64,000 nucleotides of DNA from Tachypleus tridentatus (taxonomy: Eukaryota > Arthropoda > Merostomata > Xiphosura > Limulidae), in assembly GCF_004210375.1 (NCBI RefSeq), contig NC_134837.1:169177310-169241309 (forward strand). Reading direction: 5' to 3'. Made by a program: the position numbers and the translations under genes. The notes below the pieces were generated by a model. That model made no database searches. It saw nothing but the letters and a program-made list of their open reading frames with translations, and was not told where the DNA came from. Below, piece by piece: positions 13,031 to 24,019 of this stretch. Every line of letters begins with the position of its first letter. Within the stretch, counting starts at the first letter, position 1.

Positions 13031-13812
13031 ACCCTATTTTACACGGATTTTTAAGATTTGGTTTACATGGGAAAGGTAACATCCAATCTTGGTAACACTT
13101 GGCAATCCTGTAGATTATCATAACTTCATTCTGGAAATGTATTTTTGGTTAATTAATATGTGTCCAGACTCATTTCAATGTTATCAAAGTAGCTGCTGAA
13201 ATATATTTTACACATTTGGAGTATCTACTTTAGTTAGCCATACTTTGTATTTTACGCACTGTTTGTTTGCCATATTTTGCTATTATGTAGCCATACTAAA
13301 GATAATAATATTAAAATATCTATTTCATATAATGATATTTTCCTTCTTTACGTAATTGAATACGTCTCTTCTCAGGCAACGTATAACCCTTATAATATCA
13401 TTATTGTACTACAAATAAATAAAATGTTGAATTATTGGATTTTAAGACAGAGCGCATATGTGGAAGCCGAATTTCATTTATTATTCAAGTTCCCGTCAAA
13501 AGTAAGTTAACTTTTCAGCCCAACTTCAGTTATAACTCTTTCGTTAAGAGATATACTCTTTAATTATGTTATGATTTAAAATGAATCATCACTATTATTG
13601 CTTGCTTCCAAAAGGATAAATGAATCCGAGACTTGACTAAGTTTACAAGATAAGTCCAGACGAGTGGCATAGAAAGAATATGAGAAAACTTTAAATGTTC
13701 ACAAGACCGGACTTTGTTTTAGTTATTCTAACTTAATACCCAAATTATGGAAAGCCAGCGCCATTCGTCTTATCCTTTTCATTTGTCAAGATTCTCTTTC
13801 TTGATCTTTCAT

Positions 13813-13885
13813 TCTTGGTGGACAGTGGGAAGTCTACGTACTTGCAACGCAAAAATCAAGGGTTCGATTCCTCACGTTGGCAAAG
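13813..13885 (+). mobile_element. SINE family B/C-like fragment
   Basis: TGGTGGACAGTGGGAAGTCT, CTTGCAACGCAAAAATCAAG, GGTTCGATTCCTCACGTTGG resemble the tRNA-like head of the short SINEs. Confidence 0.55.
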
Positions 13886-14402
13886 TAAATAATACAGTAG
13901 TCCATATATCTAATTTTTTACTGAGACAATAACAATTTTCTTGGTTGCTGCGATTTCAAAAGATTTCTCAATGTTTGTAGAGTTCCTCATCCACAGTATT
14001 TTCTTTAATTTTACCAGCTGTAATAGCTATATTTTTCTAGAGATTTTCTATAAGCATCTTTGACATTTTCCAAAAGAAATTTCATTTATTTTTACAATTT
14101 CAACAGGATTAAACATTTCAGTCTCATCAGGATGAATTCTAGTTTTGTATTTAAGTGGATACGAGAAAAATGTAACACTACAAAGTAACTTTAGCTAATT
14201 CACATGAAGAAATTTTTCCTCAGGCTGAATTTTTACAAATTTTGGATTTGTTATAGAAAACAAAATTAAAGTTCCAACGATAAACAAATTCCTTCTAATA
14301 TATAGTGCCTATTTTTTTCAGAATTAAACGAACATAGTGTGACTATTTGAATGTGTTTCTTTAATTCCAACACTCTGATAGAAGATCCAGTGTTTGTTTT
14401 GT

Positions 14403-14408
14403 TTTATT
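14403..14408 (-). promoter_or_regulatory. Candidate polyadenylation signal AATAAA
   Basis: The plus strand reads TTTATT here, that is AATAAA on the minus strand, about 340 bases past the stop codon of the secreted-protein gene. It is the first exact hexamer I noticed downstream; in such AT-rich DNA a chance match is possible. Confidence 0.35.
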
Positions 14409-14746
14409 TTAATATTTCGCGGTGGAGTTGACAAACGTAGTAAGAAAAATTGAACACAAATAGATACAAAACAATATTTTAATCAAAAAATATATGAATT
14501 CTTCAATAGGTTTAGCAAATGTTCATAGGAAACAAAAATATTCAACTTAGTTTCAACTCTACACGTCAAATTACAAAATGTTCGATATTTCACTGATTTG
14601 GCATATCTATCCCTACATTAAAATCTTTTTTTTTGCCCGATTAAAACCAAATTGATGTACTCGTCATCTGAAGGCCACTCGTTGCACCCATGAAACGTTA
14701 TCAGGCTGTAATGGAGTGATAACAGGGTAAAATGTTGCATTTCGAC

Positions 14747-14998
14747 TTAGTGATGCCCATATAGCACATGGTGTGGATAAGGGAGATCTAAGTTTCCATG
14801 TACGTTGTGACGGAAAGGGTAGGCTAAACCATAGCTTATATATGGTGTAGCGCTATGAATCCTGAGATAACCATCGGAGCCAAGACTATTGCCGTACCCC
14901 TGAACTGGGTCGTACACACCAACAAATGGATGGTTGTATTCTGCCGTCAGAGAACGCACCAGGATAGTAATCAATACCAGGACAAAAAATGTAGTAAA
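14747..14998 (-). CDS. Secreted Tyr/Gly/His-rich small protein, exon 2
   Basis: This exon carries codons 5-87 of an 87-residue precursor; exon 1 is at 17656-17667. On the minus strand a pyrimidine-rich acceptor ending in CAG (14999-15001) precedes TTTACT, and the frame stays open to a TAA at 14747-14749. Joined to exon 1 in phase 0, the protein begins MIAKFTTFFVLVLITILV, an ideal signal peptide with probable cleavage after Ala23 (SLTA/EYN). The mature 64 residues hold about 9 Tyr, 8 Gly, 8 His and 6 Pro and no Cys, with repeated GY/PY/YG steps and a His-rich end (PHHVLYGHH). This composition is typical of arthropod cuticular or other structural extracellular peptides, but I recognise no named domain (such as the R&R chitin-binding consensus). 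A minus-strand AATAAA lies about 340 bases downstream. The open frame continues upstream to 15025, but that part is intron. It could also be a hemolymph or antimicrobial peptide; the function is inferred only from composition. Confidence 0.72.
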   Translation of the reverse strand, partial: FTTFFVLVLITILVRSLTAEYNHPFVGVYDPVQGYGNSLGSDGYLRIHSATPYISYGLAYPFRHNVHGNLDLPYPHHVLYGHH

Positions 14999-15873
14999 CT
15001 GAAAAATTAAATTTAATAAAGTCAATATTTTTATAAAAAGTAGAATATAAACTTTAAACTACCGCTAATTTAATTTTTATGTAAATTTCAGTGTGAAAAT
15101 AATAAATGAGAGTTTTAAAAATAATACGGAATAGAACCAATTAAACGATAATTATGTTCTTTCTTAATTTTTTTAATACAGTTGTGAATTGAATTGACCT
15201 CAGAAATACAATATTATAATAATAACAAACTTCAAACTACAAGCGTTGAACGTATTTACATACGTTAGTTTAATCGGAAACCATAATAACTCGAATAAAT
15301 TTTCTCATGTACTTAAAAATATGCTTGTGACACACTGTTGAGCAACAAAATATGTTACTAAAATTTTGTAATATAGAATACGTATAGATAAGTAAGTAGA
15401 TACACGAAGATAGAAGAAGCCAGCCGCAAAACATACAATGCTGTTAAATTAGGTGGTTAAACACCTATAGCAAATAATCAGTAGGTAAATATTTATGTTT
15501 TTTGTCAAGGTCTCTAGTTTACCTGCTGCTTAAGGCATAGCTTCGTAGAAACAATACATACAATATAATTGATTTGTTGAGACTTGTTTTAAAACACTCT
15601 CTTGAATGTAGTGAAAGCCACATGCATGATGAAAATTTTTTATCACAGTTTAATATTATGATATAAGGTAACGTCAGTAACGTCTACACTGTTGCAGTAA
15701 CCAAAACGTTGTATTTGTCCGTTCCGAATATCTCCTCAGAAATCTTAGAATATAAAGTCTGATAAAAAGAAAACTTTAACAATATATCTCTGAAAAGTGT
15801 TTTCTTCCTAGAAGAACTTTTCATTGATTAATTTAAAATAGTTTTGAAAAGAAGCAGTGTTGCTGTGTTTTTC

Positions 15874-15936
15874 GTATAGCAAAGCCACATCGGGCTATTT
15901 TCTGAGTCCACCGAGGGGAATCGAACAACTGATTTG
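15874..15936 (-). mobile_element. SINE family B, tail half
   Basis: GTATAGCAAAGCCACATCGG, CTGAGTCCACCGAGGGGAAT, then CGAACAACTGATTT; truncated. Confidence 0.78.
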
Positions 15937-16329
15937 AAAAAAAAAGAAGTGAGAGGTTTTCTTTAGATAAACCACATGTATGCTATAGAGATAGTAAATG
16001 AACAAACAATGAATTATAAGCATATATATAATAAAAACTATTTTACGTAGAGAGCATATGTGTTTAAACAGAGCAATGATCTATGTTCTTCGGGCATTAT
16101 ATACATATGTTTATTTATCAGAAAAAGAAATGTTATCGCGTGGCAGCGGTAAAATTAACAACAGCTCTCTGACTTGAAGTAATGATCTGGACTAGTCAAG
16201 AGTAGGAACAACAGCTAGATTGATAAAGTCAACTACCTTTGTCTGTTACCAGAGCCACTCCCACGTTTTAGAGTACAGACACCTACGATGATAATTTAGT
16301 GTTTCTGAACAGTCGTTTTTATTTTCTAC

Positions 16330-16440
16330 TTGGTGGGACAGTAGTTAGTCTACAAACTTGCAACGCTGAAACCCAGGTCTCGATTTGTTGCGGTGAATTC
16401 AGCAGATAGCCCAGTATGGCTTTACTTTAAAAATAAAACT
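16330..16440 (+). mobile_element. SINE family B
   Basis: TTGGTGGGACAGTAGTTAGT, TACAAACTTGCAACGCTGAA, GCAGATAGCCCAGTATGGCT follow the family order. Confidence 0.72.
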
Positions 16441-16547
16441 TTTTCTTTCGGGGGTTGTAGAGAGAAATTTACCCCAAAGTATATACGAAGCAATTTCCAG
16501 TATTGTATGGTAAAAGACATTATTATAAGAGGTCAGCTAACTGCGCT

Positions 16548-16648
16548 CCCCAGTGGCACAGCTATAAACCAGGTTTTGATACCTGTGGTGGACAGAGCAC
16601 AAATAACCCATGTGTAGCTTTATGTTAAACTACAAACGAACAAGCCGC
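16548..16648 (+). mobile_element. SINE family C, nearly full-length
   Basis: CCCCAGTGGCACAGCTATAA, GGTTTTGATACCTGTGGTGG, AGAGCACAAATAACCCATGT, then GTAGCTTTATGTTAAACTAC. Confidence 0.8.
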
Positions 16649-17655
16649 TAACTGCAGTGCTGGCTAAATTCTTAAATTCGTATGATAGATGTGAATTATT
16701 TTAAGGCTTCAAAAATATGTTTCTTTAGCTTCCTGGTCACGTTACGTCACCGGAGTTGATACATACAGTGTATGTACTATTAGCTTAGTAAGGCATCTTC
16801 TTAAACGAGGACACAGTACGGTTGAGAATATATTCCCCGAAGTAGCAATAGAGGCTATTACCCTATCGGTGAGTGTTTCACACCCAGTTTTTCTTTTCCT
16901 GTCGCTTTCCTTTCACTGCTGTGAATGTTAATCGAATACCAGGCTTTTACTGAATCACTAATTAAATTCATAACCTGTTCCATGGGTGAGTGGTTACGTA
17001 ATAACAGAAAAAAAAGCCAGTAATTAAATTCCTTTCTCTACTAGAATAATGCCATAAAATTACTACAAACCATGTTATAAACTACACGAATGTGTTAACT
17101 TTATTCAGACATTTTATTTGATTACCTGGGATTGAATATCATTGCTGAATGTATTTATTATTATTACGATGGCAGTTCAACCATCAGCAGTAATTAGTAA
17201 AGTTTCAATGAAAGATATTTTTTGTAACAAGTTCATAAAAAACACAGGATCTTCACCAACGTGTAAAAGACTGAATGTGTTTTATATAACTGTAGATGTG
17301 ATTTAATTACGAGCAAAAATTTGCCTTATTAAATTTTATAATATAGGTTAATATTAACTATAGGGTTAGTTAAAAGTATATTTTCAAGTTTTACTTTTTT
17401 GCTGTTTTTTTATAAATATCATGTAATATTCCACAAGTACACATCATGATACACCTTGAAACGTACATTACGTTTACAGTTCAAGAGCTCGGAATAATTG
17501 TATTATTGTCCTAAGAGTTATTCAAACGATTCTGCGAATTTCAGTGCCTTAATATAGAGTTTAACGTATCTTTCCTAAGATTGAATCAAATATGTATGTG
17601 TTTATTCAGTTTCTGTATATTTTCTATACTGTAAGAAAACAGCCTAAACACTTAC

Positions 17656-17667
17656 CTTGGCAATCAT
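17656..17667 (-). CDS. Four-codon first coding exon of the secreted protein gene (MIAK)
   Basis: On the minus strand, CCAAAATG gives a good start context. ATG ATT GCC AAG is followed at once by GTAAG, a strong donor. The 12 coding bases join in phase 0 to the acceptor at 14999-15001, leaving an intron of about 2.66 kb. The join completes a canonical signal peptide that exon 2 alone lacks: its in-frame upstream extension is polar and A/T-derived. A very short first coding exon ending inside the signal peptide is the common layout of arthropod cuticular-protein genes. No clear TATA box was found upstream, so the 5' UTR extent is unknown. The join is inferred and not supported by transcript data. 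Confidence 0.65.
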
Positions 17668-18159
17668 TTTGGTGAGACCAATTTCGTCGTCCGATATCTG
17701 AGTCGATCTGCTTGGAAATCAGAGCCAGCTAATCTGTGATTAAAGCTATAGGTCTAGTGTCCTGCACCCATTCCTTGTTGCCCTAAATAATTTGTTGGTT
17801 AGTAGCTTTAAACTCCACCTATTTCTGTTATTCCGCCTTCAATACCTGAAATATTCCAGTCGATAAAAAGCTTTTTGTTTCGATGAGACACCATAGGTAA
17901 CACCTTCGTAGTAACCTGGTTGCTGTAGTTATCAGGCCAAAGTGGTCACACCAGGTATTACAACTAGGTTACAGTAACAGTGGTTGAACGACAGGGCTGT
18001 TTTGTGAATGTTGTTCAGTTCTTAAAGCAAGGCCTACATTTTTTACTGTTGTTGTTTTTTTCTGGAAATAGAGGTGTGAAGAAAAAAAGAAAGCGATACA
18101 AAAGGGATATTTAAGGTATCGACTGCTTCCAGTTAAATTTGTATGAGAAAACTTCAACC

Positions 18160-20260
18160 GTTTAAAAATATTTCGAATTATTTAATGTTTCAAAATTGCA
18201 ACAAACAAACTTATAATTACAAAATTAAAATTATCCGCCGAGCACTGTCTTCAATTATTATTCGTATTTCAGCAAAAATCAGGCCATATAATTATAAAAA
18301 GTATTTTACATGAATAATATTATTCTATGTTTCTTTACACCTTTTCTCATTTTTCCGAAAACAAATATTGCGTTTCTCTAAAAATTTACGTTTCGGTAAT
18401 AACTTAATAATCGTTCACATTTCGAATACAGATTAATCTACCAACAACTTGATAAATGGGAACCAGGATCATTTCACATTGAGAACAGACATTAATTTTC
18501 AGAGAGGCGAAATCTGAATGTGGTACAAATGTTGTGCGAAACGTTTAACATTGAAAAGGTTCGCTACATCTTTATTAAGTTTATACATGGATGCAGTTAA
18601 AAATTTTTCTTGGAAAATGAAAAGATGCTCATTAAATTCATTCACAGAAAAAATCACAAAATATTTACCTGTTACTGTTAAAATACACCTAAGCTAATAC
18701 GGGACGTTTCAGCCATAATCATATGTATATATATTAAAAGGATCATTCAATAACTAACAAGTGAGGAGAAGTTAAAATACACTTCTTTCCAAGGAATGGT
18801 ATTCATATTTTAATATTTCTGTAAGGTACACAAAAACACACACATGTTTTACTAGAAGTTAATGAGAAAACAACCACTGTAATCATAAAAACGTTATCCA
18901 ATGCTTGACTTTGTACAGGTTTAAAAAATTAAGCCTTTCGTTAAAAAGTGAACAAGAAAAACCGCAATTCAACAAAACTATGGGAAATGTGCTGGAACAT
19001 TTTTCTCGAAAATTAACAAGATAATTTTCCGCAAGCTAAGACTCTAGAAAAAAGTTAAGACTCATGCTCACATCAGCCTATGTCATATCTTCAAGATATA
19101 CCAGAGCCCTCTAGGTATATTGCGACAGGTAGTTGATTGAATAAAGCTATTTTAAGAAAGGATCTAACTATTTCGTTTCAACAGAATAAGGTTTATTACT
19201 TTGTATTTAGAGGTAATTTTGTAACGTGAGTAGCGGGATGACAAAGAAAATTATTAGAAATAATAATGATCGTGTGTTTCTGTTAAAATACCAAACTGCA
19301 GCGTTAAAAAATAGAGGTAAACACAAGAAAATAATTTTATATTGCTGAAATGACATAGTTGAACCAGTGTGCATGTATCATATGTCAGCAATGTCACAAC
19401 TATTTATATTCACTGGAAGTAAGCGTATGGTCATACACTTATAAGTTATAAAGTCTGAGAGCCAAACACGTACTATTTTATTTGTGTGTGTGGTTTTTTA
19501 TAACAAAGCCACATGATATATTAAGTGAGCAGTTAAAATAACTTGTAGTGAAAATTGTGGGATATTCGAGTAGAGTACAATGCGGTAGCACACTCGTGCC
19601 AGTGCAGTGTAGCATGTCGTGAAAAATAATTTCCATGTAAATAAAACAGTTTAAACAATAGAATATTCATGAATATATACTATTTGTACTTTTAGCTGTT
19701 CATTAAAGCTTGATATTATTTATATTTGGCTGCAAAATGAAGACAATATTTGAAACAAAACATAACAGTAAATCTAAGAACAATAACACTAAACAGTGGC
19801 ACCTTTATTCACTGGAAACTTTTTAGACAAGACAAGTAACCTGCATATAATAATACTCACTAATATATTGTTAACACAAGTTACACCAGCGATGATATTA
19901 CCCACTGGATAGCAATTACACAGGACAAGTAATCGGGATATGACAATACTTAATAACATATTTTTAATATAAGCTCAATTAAATGAACGTTCTTTCCATG
20001 ATATCAAGTAATTTTCATCGACGTTTTTTATCAGAAACGTTATCTCTTTTATTTTTGACACAAACATTACACTGAAAGTAAGTTCTCAAACACTAATTTT
20101 CTTTAATTAATGATTATATTTTGAAAAAAAAAATCTTCCTAAGTGCACCTCTGAATAGAGAAAGCTAACAGGGTACACTTCAGTAACTTGTCAGTGAATC
20201 AATGTCATCATATTTTTTAGAGATTGTTATTAGTTTATCTTCATGAAATAAAGAAGTCTT
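18160..20260. other. AT-rich intergenic DNA
   Basis: Nothing recognisable beyond simple AT-rich sequence. Confidence 0.5.
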
Positions 20261-20263
20261 ACC

Positions 20264-20473
20264 TAGTTTGTTTTGAATTTCGCTCAAAGCTACACGAAGG
20301 TTATATGCACCAACCATTTCTAATTTAGCAGTGTAAGACAAGAGGTAAGGCAGCTAGTCATCACCACTCACCGCCAACTCTTAGGCTACTCTTGTACTAA
20401 TGAATAGTGGGATTGATCGTTACCTTATCGTTACCCACAGCTGAAAGAGCGAGAATATTTGGTGTGACGGAGA
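20264..20473 (-). mobile_element. SINE family A, head-truncated
   Basis: Minus orientation; tail, CGCCAACTCTTAGGCTACTC and the body up to GGTGTGACGGAGAT; the head is missing. Confidence 0.83.
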
Positions 20474-21461
20474 TATGAACAAAATACCTACTAAAATGTA
20501 AATAAAGGAAAATTAGTTTCTCTTAAGTTAACAGCAAATTAGTTACCGTGTAATTAACAATGAATTTTTTGACAAGTTAAAATATTATTCACTCAAGAAT
20601 AATTTGCAGAAATAAATATAACAGAATCTGATATTTCGTATATTTATGTCAGGCACGTCGTAAGATAAGTAATTCATCTCTTCGATCTTTATAAACGAAA
20701 AATCAAGAACAGCTATTAAAGCCTTTTTTTATTCTGAAAATATAGGATACGTTCTACTGCCATGCTCTTTAAACACGTGACTAATAAATTATTTCTGGTC
20801 ATACCTTGATAATCTCGTTGTCAGAGAGACAGGTCATACGTCATTATTTATTTGTACTAGTTGCATTACTTATTTACATGTGTTTTGCTTTCAAGTACAG
20901 AATCATAAAATTTGTTTATCTGTTTCGTTTTAAATTATCACTCTCTAAGAAGATAAGACATTTAGGGACCTAAGAATTTTGTTATTGAGATAGTTTGATA
21001 CACTGTTTTGAGTTATAAAGAAAATATAAAGAATAAAAAAGAACTGAAACAAAAACATTAAATCTTATTAGTCACGATAATAATTTTTATATGAAACAGG
21101 TTCATTGTTTTATACAAAAGCTTTTTAAACACTCATTCACAAAACTTGCTCTTTTCTAGTTTGATTGTTTAGATAAGGTACTAACAGCGATCTAGTATTC
21201 TAGTTTGTCTGAAAAGAGTGATTGTCTAACTTTTCATACATGGCCTGAAATTATATATACTATTTAACTTTATCACAACACGTAGTTTATAATTTTGTAA
21301 CAATATTAATATTTTAATACTCAGTTTTAAGTACTTTTGGTTTAAAACAAAGCCATTCCTCGGAACATCATACAGCACGAAACATTGCCCAGCAATAAAA
21401 GACAGATGTCCATAATAAAAATCACTTACTGCTCTTATTCGCTACCTCTTAGAGACACTTT

Positions 21462-22010
21462 TGTTTGGTACCTCCTTGTATTGTTCCTTCTAGTGGTACT
21501 GTTGTTTGATATCTCTTAGCGATACTGTTGTTTGATATCTCTTAGTGGTGCTGTTGTTTGGTACTTTTTAGTATTACTGTTGTTTGATATCTCTTAGTGG
21601 TGCTGTTGTTTGGTATCTTTTAGTATTACTGTTGTTTGATATCTCTTAGTGGTGCTGTTGTTTGGTACCTTTTAGTATTACTGTTGTTTGATATCTCTTA
21701 GTGGTGCTGTTGTTTGGTATCTTTTAGTATTACTGTTGTTTGATATCTCTTAGTGGTGTTGTTGTTTGGTACCTTTTAGTATTACTGTTGTTTGATATCT
21801 CTCAGTGGTGCTGTTGTTTGGTATCTTTTAGTATTACTGTTGTTTGATATCTCTTAGTGGTGCTGTTGTTTGGTATCTTTTAGTATTACTGTTGTTTGAT
21901 ATCTCTTAGTGGTGCTGTTGTTTGGTACCTTTTAGTATTACTGTTGTTTGATAACTCTTAGTGGTGCTGTTGTTTAGTGCTTCTAGTGGTGCTGTTATTT
22001 GGTACTTTTT
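21462..22010. repeat. 26/52-bp two-level minisatellite
   Basis: The 52-bp unit is two related 26-mers: CTCTTAGTGGTGCTGTTGTT+TGGTAT and CTTTTAGTATTACTGTTGTT+TGATAT. It repeats about nine times almost without change, with degenerate single 26-mers at both ends. A chance open frame is not sustained. Confidence 0.95.
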
Positions 22011-22054
22011 AAAAATAGTGATTACATGTGTAATTAGTATTAACATTTAGGGAT

Positions 22055-22590
22055 CTAAAAAATAAAACATCTTAAGATAATAAAACCTAGTAAATAACAG
22101 CGTTGTCCTAGTTTCTAATGTACTTAGGTGTGACCAGAAAACTATGCTTTCTGGTGTTGCTTTCTAAGGTGTTGCTGTTGTTTAATACCTTCTAGAAATT
22201 TTGTTATTTAGTACTTTCAGGCTATTTTCTTGTTCCTGTTTCTTGGTGATGATGTTTTTGATAAGTCCTGGTGGTGTGGTTGTTAGTTCTTTTACCAGAT
22301 GTTTTCCATTCATCGTAGAACTTTAAAACTTATAAAGTTTCGAGTCAGAATTTATAAACCTGAAGTTTATAGAGTAACATATGTAACTAGTATTTGCACG
22401 CAAAAAGAACTAAACAATCAACCATTAAACAAGACAAACAAAAGCAATCGCTTTTAAGGTTGTGGTCGTTTCTTGTATGAAACGTTATGATTAACCAAAC
22501 AATCACTGAGATACACAGAAAATAAAACATCTTAAGATAATAAAACCTAGTAAATAACAGCGTTGTCCTAGTCTCTAATGTACTTAGATA
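22055..22590. repeat. Pair of about 70-bp direct repeats
   Basis: A block starting AAATAAAACATCTTAAGATA and including AGTAAATAACAGCGTTGTCC occurs at about 22058-22128 and again at 22517-22588, differing by about one base. The 460 bases between them do not repeat. Confidence 0.88.
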
Positions 22591-23111
22591 TCGCATAATT
22601 TAATTTCCAAGACATTGGTTTATTTCCATAGTAATATTATGTTCTTCAACAAACAAATGTTCGTTACTTTTACTTCAAAGTGTCTTTAGCTGATGGATTT
22701 AGTTTGATTTACTTCCACCATATGAAAGAAAGTTTTAAACTTTAAGAATAGCTTTCAGTACTTTTATAATAAACATTACTTATATATATACGTACATAAG
22801 GAAGTTTGACCAATCGCAAAAAGATATAGTAGCTCTTTAAGTGTACCACAAGATAGCGCTAATAAATGATTGTATCTCTGACTTTACTCGAAAAAGTTCC
22901 TTGACATTTTTAACATATTTAACAAATCAAAAACATAAACGCAAAGTATCGAAACATTAGTTTCTCCAGTGTTGATAATCAAATTTTTCATTATATTTTA
23001 GCAACAAGTGTACTTCATACCAAAGAACTTCCGGTCACAAAAGCACTTTAACATGTCTGGACGCTCACTTGAAGTCATCAAACTGACGGGTATAAAGACA
23101 GGCTTTATATC

Positions 23112-23166
23112 TAACAGAGATTCCCCTCGGTGGACTCAGCAGATAGCGCGATGTGGCTTTGCTATA
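23112..23166 (+). mobile_element. SINE family B, 3' half
   Basis: GATTCCCCTCGGTGGACTCA and GATAGCGCGATGTGGCTTTG, directly adjoining the family A copy at 23167. Confidence 0.8.
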
Positions 23167-23396
23167 ATTGGTTTAGTTTGTTTTGAATTTCTCGCTAAGC
23201 TACTCGAGGGCTATCTGCGCTAGCCGTCCCTAGTTTAGAAGTTTAAGACTAGAGGACAGGCAGCTAGTCATTACCACCCACCGCCAACTCATGGGCTACT
23301 CTTTTACCAATGAATAGTGGGATTGTCCATCACATTTTAACCAGCGATCCTCAGATTACGAGTCGAGTGCCTTAACCACCTGGCATATGCCGGGAC
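23167..23396 (-). mobile_element. SINE family A with internal deletion
   Basis: Minus orientation; the tail, central body and tRNA-like head (CTTAACCACCTGGCATATGC) are present, but about 45 bases of body next to the head are missing. Confidence 0.85.
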
Positions 23397-23747
23397 ATTT
23401 TCTATAAGAAAACATACAAACACACAGACCGATCTAACAGAAACAAGGAAATTAAAGAAGCTTGCTGGATAGCACTATGACACCAAAAGGCATAAATCTC
23501 GATCCAGGATTGCTGACCTTCATATGACTCTGGAAAGATTTTCAAAACCAATTTAATAATAAAACTTAATTTACACTATTCATATTATTCTTGCTTAAAT
23601 TTCTCTTTATTAGTATGATTTCCTATGTATTGAATAATTTCATTATTTTCTTTATTTCTCGTCTCCTTTTGCCATTATTTTTATTGTTTATTTTATATTT
23701 TCATTTCATCTTTATAGAAATGAATTAACAATTCTTTTAACTATTAC

Positions 23748-23822
23748 CTGGGGTTCGATTCCCCTCTGTGGACTTAACAGATAGCACGATGTGGCTTTGC
23801 TATAAGAAAACACACACACACA
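23748..23822 (+). mobile_element. SINE family B, 3' half with CA tail
   Basis: GGGGTTCGATTCCCCTCTGT, GATAGCACGATGTGGCTTTG, then ATAAGAAAACACACACACAC, showing the CA-repeat tail of this family. Confidence 0.83.
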
Positions 23823-23835
23823 AATAACTATTATC

Positions 23836-24018
23836 TTACTTAAGCCTCTTATGTACTGTACACACCTCTTTGGCACACACTAAATTTGACACAAAAACTG
23901 GCCTATATATTTCATTACGCACATCAAGTATAACTTTTAATTCTCCTGATGAAGAATAGTCTACAATTAGAATGCACTCAAGTTTTGGATCTCGTATGAA
24001 AACAGTATCCATTGACAC
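23836..24018 (-). other. Unidentified open frame of possible coding character
   Basis: A minus-strand frame of about 60 residues reads VSMDTVFIRDPKLECILIVD, then YSSSGELKVILDVRNEIYRP, and ends in VHKRLK. The mixed, low-Asn/Lys composition looks more protein-like than nearby random frames. There is no good upstream ATG context beyond the internal Met, no splice pair I trust, and no family match. Confidence 0.25.
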
Positions 24019-24019
24019 T

